Assembly: GCA_038257155.1 (NCBI GenBank)
Contig: JBBSJP010000092.1
Coordinates: forward strand, 1 to 6,924
Length of the DNA: 6,924 nt
Direction of reading: 5' to 3'
From: JANJTY01 sp038257155
GTDB lineage: Bacteria > Pseudomonadota > Gammaproteobacteria > Xanthomonadales > Xanthomonadaceae
Made by a program: the position numbers and the translations under genes. The notes beneath the pieces are model-generated. The model saw only the letters and a program-made list of their open reading frames with translations. It searched no databases and was not told the DNA's origin. Below, piece after piece: positions 4,123 to 6,924 of this stretch. Each line of letters begins with the position of its first letter. The stretch's first letter is position 1.

Positions 4123-5970
4123 TCAGGTGCATTCGGGATTGGCGCAGATGTGCAGACGAAGATCGTCATTGTCCGCATCGTAGTAAGCCAGTACCGGACG
4201 TTCATCGCTGCGCAGCACCATTGCGGCCACAGTGCCGAAGTTGCCTGAACCGACCACGTTGCGGCTGGAGCCGGCGGTGCAGCCCGAATTGGTGCAATCG
4301 AGTACCCGCAGATCGCTCACGCCAGCTGCAACGTAGGCGCCATGAGCGATCAGGGCGCGACCATCGCCGCGCAGTGACATGCCGACCGGGTTGGTCGTGT
4401 TGGACGTGAAGGAGGTCGGCGTGCTGGCGACGCATAGCGCGTCTGCACAATCGTGCACGGTCAGCGCCGACGCTATGCCGGAGCCTGCGATGAGCGGGCG
4501 GCCATTGCTGCGGATCGCCATCGCCACCGAAGCGGAATACGACACTGTGGTTAGGTTGCGCAGAGTGCCGCTGGTACAGCCGGTATCGTTGCAGTCGTAG
4601 GTGCGCACGCGCGCGCCGCTGCCCGCGTTGCCACCGAAGGCCATCAGCGGACGGCCATCGCTGCGCATCACGATCGATATGCTGTGCGGGACATCGGTGC
4701 CCGAATGCGCGATCGCCAAGCCGGTGCTGCAAGCGAGGTTGTCGCATTCGTAGACGCGCAGCCTGAAGTTGGTGTCGTCGCGATAGGCGAGGAAGGGGCG
4801 GCCGTCGGCGTGCAAGGCCATCGCCAGCGCAGGACCGACGGTAACCGTGTTGTCTAGCGTGCGGGCGGTGCCAGTGGTACACGCGGTGTTGCTGCAGTCA
4901 TATAACCGCAGCAAGCCGAGATTGACCGAGCGGTAGGCGATGACCGGCAAACCGTTTGGCCGGATCGCGAGCGCCACTTGGGCGCCCACGTCGCTGCTGT
5001 TGTCGACGGTGCGCCGGATACCGCTGGTGCAGGCCGCGTCGGCACAGTCGTACAGCCTGAGGCTGGTATTGGTCGCATCGTAATAGGCGATCAGCGGACG
5101 CTGGTCGGCGCGCAGCGCCACGGCCACAAACGATCCCACATTGCCGACGGTATCGGGGGCGCGGTTGAATCCCATCGGCAGCAGTTCGCAATTCAGGGTG
5201 CCATCGCTGTTGATGCCGCGAAAGTACTCTCCATTCCCGCAGGTTCCGGTGATCCGCGTTTGCACTTGTGCGCTATTGATCTGGGCACTGCCAATGGCAC
5301 CGGGCGCTATCTTGGCGCTGGTAACATTGGCGTCGGCGATGGCATTGGTGTCCACCGCGTTGTTTGCGAGCTGTGCCGAGCCGACGGCATCTGTGGCAAT
5401 CATCGTGCTGGTCACACCAGCGGTTGCGATGGCCACGGTGCCGTTGCCGGTGATCGTACCGCCAGTCAAGCCGGCACCGGCGGTAACGCTGGTCACGGTG
5501 CCGCCACTGTCATTGTCGGTGTTGTCGGCAAAACCAGCGGGCACGCCGCCGAGCCCGGACCACGGCGCCGCACTGGCGGAATTGGCGCGTAGCGCCTCGG
5601 GTACCGGGCGCACCAGCTGGCGTGGGCTCAACACGGTGTAGCTGCCGATGCTGGCGCCCGGACGCACGCGCAGTTCCAGATAGCGCTGAACGCCAAAAAA
5701 GATCGAGCCACCAAAATCCAGCGTGACGTTGAACAGTCCCGCGCTCACCGGCACGTCCTCGATGTCCGGAGCGCAAAGAAGAAGCGACGTGGGACCTGTG
5801 GACGTGCTGTACAAGCACGCCTGTACATCGTACAGCCCCATTGCGGGAACGCCCGCTTCCTTGAGCTGACCCTGATAGCTGAACCCGCTTCCAAGTGTCT
5901 GCGCGCCCGCGGGTGGCCCGTAGATCCCCGCAATCAGGCCAATGACAACAAACAGGTGGATCCTTTTCAT
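4123..5970 (-). CDS. Secreted protein with stalk-like region and seven CX4C repeats (predicted beta-propeller)
   Basis: This encodes 615 residues. The signal peptide is about 1-23 (MKRIHLFVVIGLIAGIYGPPAGA). Residues 29-130 form a domain common in secreted proteins of this order, running 'FSYQGQL' to 'LSPRQLVRPVPEALRAN'. Residues 156-235 are a low-complexity Gly/Thr/Ala/Asn region (TVTSVTAGAGLTGG, ANNAVDTNAIADANVTSAKI) like phage-fibre or collagen-like stalks. C244 and C261 bracket 'GNGEYFRGINSDGTLN', a motif often seen after such stalks. Residues ~275-615 are seven repeats of about 50 residues with the core 'DGRPLIAYYD...LRLYDC..xxC', each with one CX4C pair. The start is the ATG at 5970-5968, six bases after GGAG (5980-5977); upstream in-frame ATGs lack a signal peptide. 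It is probably cell-surface or extracellular; the ligand is unknown. The frame is intact. Confidence 0.85.
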   Translation of the reverse strand: MKRIHLFVVIGLIAGIYGPPAGAQTLGSGFSYQGQLKEAGVPAMGLYDVQACLYSTSTGPTSLLLCAPDIEDVPVSAGLFNVTLDFGGSIFFGVQRYLELRVRPGASIGSYTVLSPRQLVRPVPEALRANSASAAPWSGLGGVPAGFADNTDNDSGGTVTSVTAGAGLTGGTITGNGTVAIATAGVTSTMIATDAVGSAQLANNAVDTNAIADANVTSAKIAPGAIGSAQINSAQVQTRITGTCGNGEYFRGINSDGTLNCELLPMGFNRAPDTVGNVGSFVAVALRADQRPLIAYYDATNTSLRLYDCADAACTSGIRRTVDNSSDVGAQVALAIRPNGLPVIAYRSVNLGLLRLYDCSNTACTTGTARTLDNTVTVGPALAMALHADGRPFLAYRDDTNFRLRVYECDNLACSTGLAIAHSGTDVPHSISIVMRSDGRPLMAFGGNAGSGARVRTYDCNDTGCTSGTLRNLTTVSYSASVAMAIRSNGRPLIAGSGIASALTVHDCADALCVASTPTSFTSNTTNPVGMSLRGDGRALIAHGAYVAAGVSDLRVLDCTNSGCTAGSSRNVVGSGNFGTVAAMVLRSDERPVLAYYDADNDDLRLHICANPECT

Positions 5971-6159
5971 CACGCGCTCCAACGAGTCATCAATGCAATA
6001 CGCGATTAACGCCGATCCGGGGACAAACCGTTTCAGGCAGCGCCATCCGGGTTCCGGCATCCCAAGAAATCGGAAGCCGCCTTGCCCTAAGTGGCGCACA
6101 CCAGGAGGGCAGGATGATGAAGCGACCTGGCGTAACCGTGTCGTTGGGGGGAACAACAG

Positions 6160-6223
6160 GGAACAACAGGACACCCACTATTCACTGCGACGGAACAACA
6201 GGACACCCACTATTCACTGCGAC
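6160..6223. repeat. Two perfect 32-base tandem repeats
   Basis: The unit begins GGAACAACAGGACACCCACT and ends ATTCACTGCGAC. Copies are at 6160-6191 and 6192-6223, and a partial GGAACAACAGG precedes them at 6150-6160. Each unit carries GGACACCCAC followed by ATTC, the same core as in repeat copies A and B. The array is non-coding. Confidence 0.85.
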
Positions 6224-6268
6224 GTGGTCCAATGCGAATGACGCTTGCCTTCTTGCGACAGCGGGGTC

Positions 6269-6349
6269 GGGTCTTGCCTCTTGCCTAACGGGTTACGCTG
6301 GAAATACATCTGCTTCCGTCGCACGACGTTCCGACAAAAGACAAGACCC
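6269..6349 (-). repeat. Long imperfect palindrome with GGGTCTTG arms
   Basis: The left arm (6269-6290) reads GGGTCTTG, CCTCTTGCC, then AACG. The reverse complement of the right arm (6327-6349) reads GGGTCTTG, TCTTTTGTC, then AACG after an extra base. Over the first 17 positions only three differ, all C versus T. On the minus strand these become G-U pairs, so the stem would be nearly continuous in minus-strand RNA but mismatched in plus-strand RNA. The loop contains a second small palindrome, CGTCGCACGACG (6317-6328). A REP-like element or structured RNA is possible. Confidence 0.6.
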
Positions 6350-6393
6350 CGAAATCCGGAAATCCGGTGCGGTATGCCGGGCACTCAAGGATC

Positions 6394-6421
6394 TTTCCAA
6401 TTCGGCAGAGTGCGGTATATA
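6394..6421 (+). promoter_or_regulatory. Possible sigma-70-type promoter for the right-hand gene
   Basis: TTTCCA (6394-6399) and TATATA (6416-6421) are 16 bases apart, each matching four of six consensus positions. They would place the transcript start about 15 bases before the GTG at 6444. Chance occurrence cannot be excluded. Confidence 0.3.
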
Positions 6422-6443
6422 GCGTGACAACGGAGTTCAGGAC

Positions 6444-6924
6444 GTGCGTGGCATGAAGAGATATGCGGTTGCGATATTGCTGGCCGGGCTGGTCATCATT
6501 GCCTGGCTCTACTACGGAGGCGCAGCGACGGAGACCGAGCCGAGCACGCGTGCATCCAGTGCCGCTGGCGACACCGCATCGCCTCCACCCGAGGCGACGG
6601 TATCGCCCGGGGCGTCAGGCGAGCCGAGCGGAACGAGTCCATCGCGGCGGGGATCGTCCCAGCGACCGATCCCACCGCCCACTCAACGAGAATGGACGCC
6701 AGAGGAGTTCACACTTTTGCCGGTCGATCAACGCGAGTACACGCCCACCTCGCGCGCGCGGGCGAAGTGGATGAGTCTGCACGCGTTCCCGACGGCGGAA
6801 TCCCTGGCGAGGAGCGACGAAGATCGCCTCAGAGACGAGGCCGATCACTGCAATCGCCAGTCGGCGAATACCTTGATCGAGAAGCTTCGTCAAAGGGGAA
6901 GCGAGGAGTGGCGCCCGCTCGCCG
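6444..6924 (+). CDS. Membrane-anchored protein with Pro/Ser/Thr-rich linker, unknown function (runs off right edge)
   Basis: The visible 160 residues start MRGMKRYAVAILLAGLVIIA, with one hydrophobic helix at about 7-24, probably an uncleaved signal anchor. About 50 residues rich in Pro, Ser, Thr, Ala and Gly follow (to 'QRPIPPPTQREW'), typical of a flexible periplasmic linker. Then comes a charged, probably helical region (RARAKWMSLHAFPTAESLAR, DEDRLRDEADHCNRQSANTL). I do not recognise the family. I prefer the GTG at 6444 because GGAG (6432-6435) lies eight bases before it; the ATG at 6453, three codons later, is the alternative and has only a poorly placed site. Upstream is a repeat-rich region, and the C-terminal domain is outside the window. 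Confidence 0.7.
   Translation, partial: MRGMKRYAVAILLAGLVIIAWLYYGGAATETEPSTRASSAAGDTASPPPEATVSPGASGEPSGTSPSRRGSSQRPIPPPTQREWTPEEFTLLPVDQREYTPTSRARAKWMSLHAFPTAESLARSDEDRLRDEADHCNRQSANTLIEKLRQRGSEEWRPLA

Larger units (their letters stand above)
5971..6443. other. 473-base non-coding, repeat-rich intergenic region
   Basis: No convincing gene lies between the divergent secreted-protein operon and the right-hand gene. The region holds the operon's ribosome binding site, a 32-base tandem repeat (6160-6223), a long imperfect palindrome (6269-6349) and a possible promoter near 6394-6421. A plus-strand frame from 6114 has a good AGGAGG (6103-6108) but soon runs through the tandem repeat, and its product looks non-biological. 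No clear promoter was found for the minus-strand operon. Confidence 0.6.

Noticed and set aside
5971..6174. Longer start for the propeller protein adding 68 residues
   Set aside because: The extension (MSCCSLLFPPTTRLRQ...) would bury the signal peptide inside the protein. The ATG at 5970 has a good GGAG and begins directly with the signal peptide.
6114..6422. Plus-strand frame of 102 codons with a strong AGGAGG before its ATG
   Set aside because: It runs through the perfect 32-base tandem repeat and the palindrome, the product resembles no protein, and codon use is unlike the neighbours. At most it is the remnant start of a destroyed gene.
1..6924. CRISPR array, tRNA or rRNA gene
   Set aside because: The repeats present are either tandem without spacers or only two copies, and I saw no tRNA- or rRNA-like sequence on either strand.

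Overview
The window is high-GC bacterial DNA, probably from a Lysobacterales (Xanthomonadales) gammaproteobacterium, near Rhodanobacteraceae/Lysobacteraceae. This rests on the close CreB/CreC match, a secreted protein ending in FGDGFESP, 'FSYQGQL'-type secreted proteins, and dispersed GGACACCC repeats. The assignment is by recognition, not by a search.

Layout. (1) 1-226: the 5' end of an IS110-family insertion sequence pointing left. It shows the first 18 transposase codons and a structured leader. (2) 227-315: a short repeat element ending in tandem ATTC units. (3) about 315-3580: a segment holding a truncated GyrI-like domain fragment (+), a polytopic membrane protein (-), creB and creC (+), and a truncated ornithine cyclodeaminase/mu-crystallin fragment (-). 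(4) 3581-3735: a second, inverted copy of the repeat element, running into a hairpin-forming repeat. (5) 3752-3780: a second 29-bp repeat copy, then a minus-strand operon at 5970-3812. It encodes a 615-residue secreted protein with a predicted seven-bladed propeller and a 95-residue secreted protein. (6) 5971-6443: a repeat-rich non-coding stretch. (7) 6444-end: the start of a membrane-anchored protein of unknown function, running off the window.

How it fits together. CreC is the membrane sensor kinase and CreB its OmpR-type response regulator. The usual fourth gene, creD, is not downstream; that place holds a broken gene. The block containing creBC is bounded by two inverted copies (52 of 66 positions identical) of one repeat, and the gene at each boundary has lost its N-terminal part there. 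The secreted-protein operon looks independent of creBC and is itself set between repeat clusters.

Most worth a second look: the inverted repeats that coincide with both gene truncations; the IS110 leader, whose predicted fold covers the transposase ribosome binding site and which is where a bridge RNA would be expected; and the propeller protein, with one CX4C pair in each of seven roughly 50-residue repeats.
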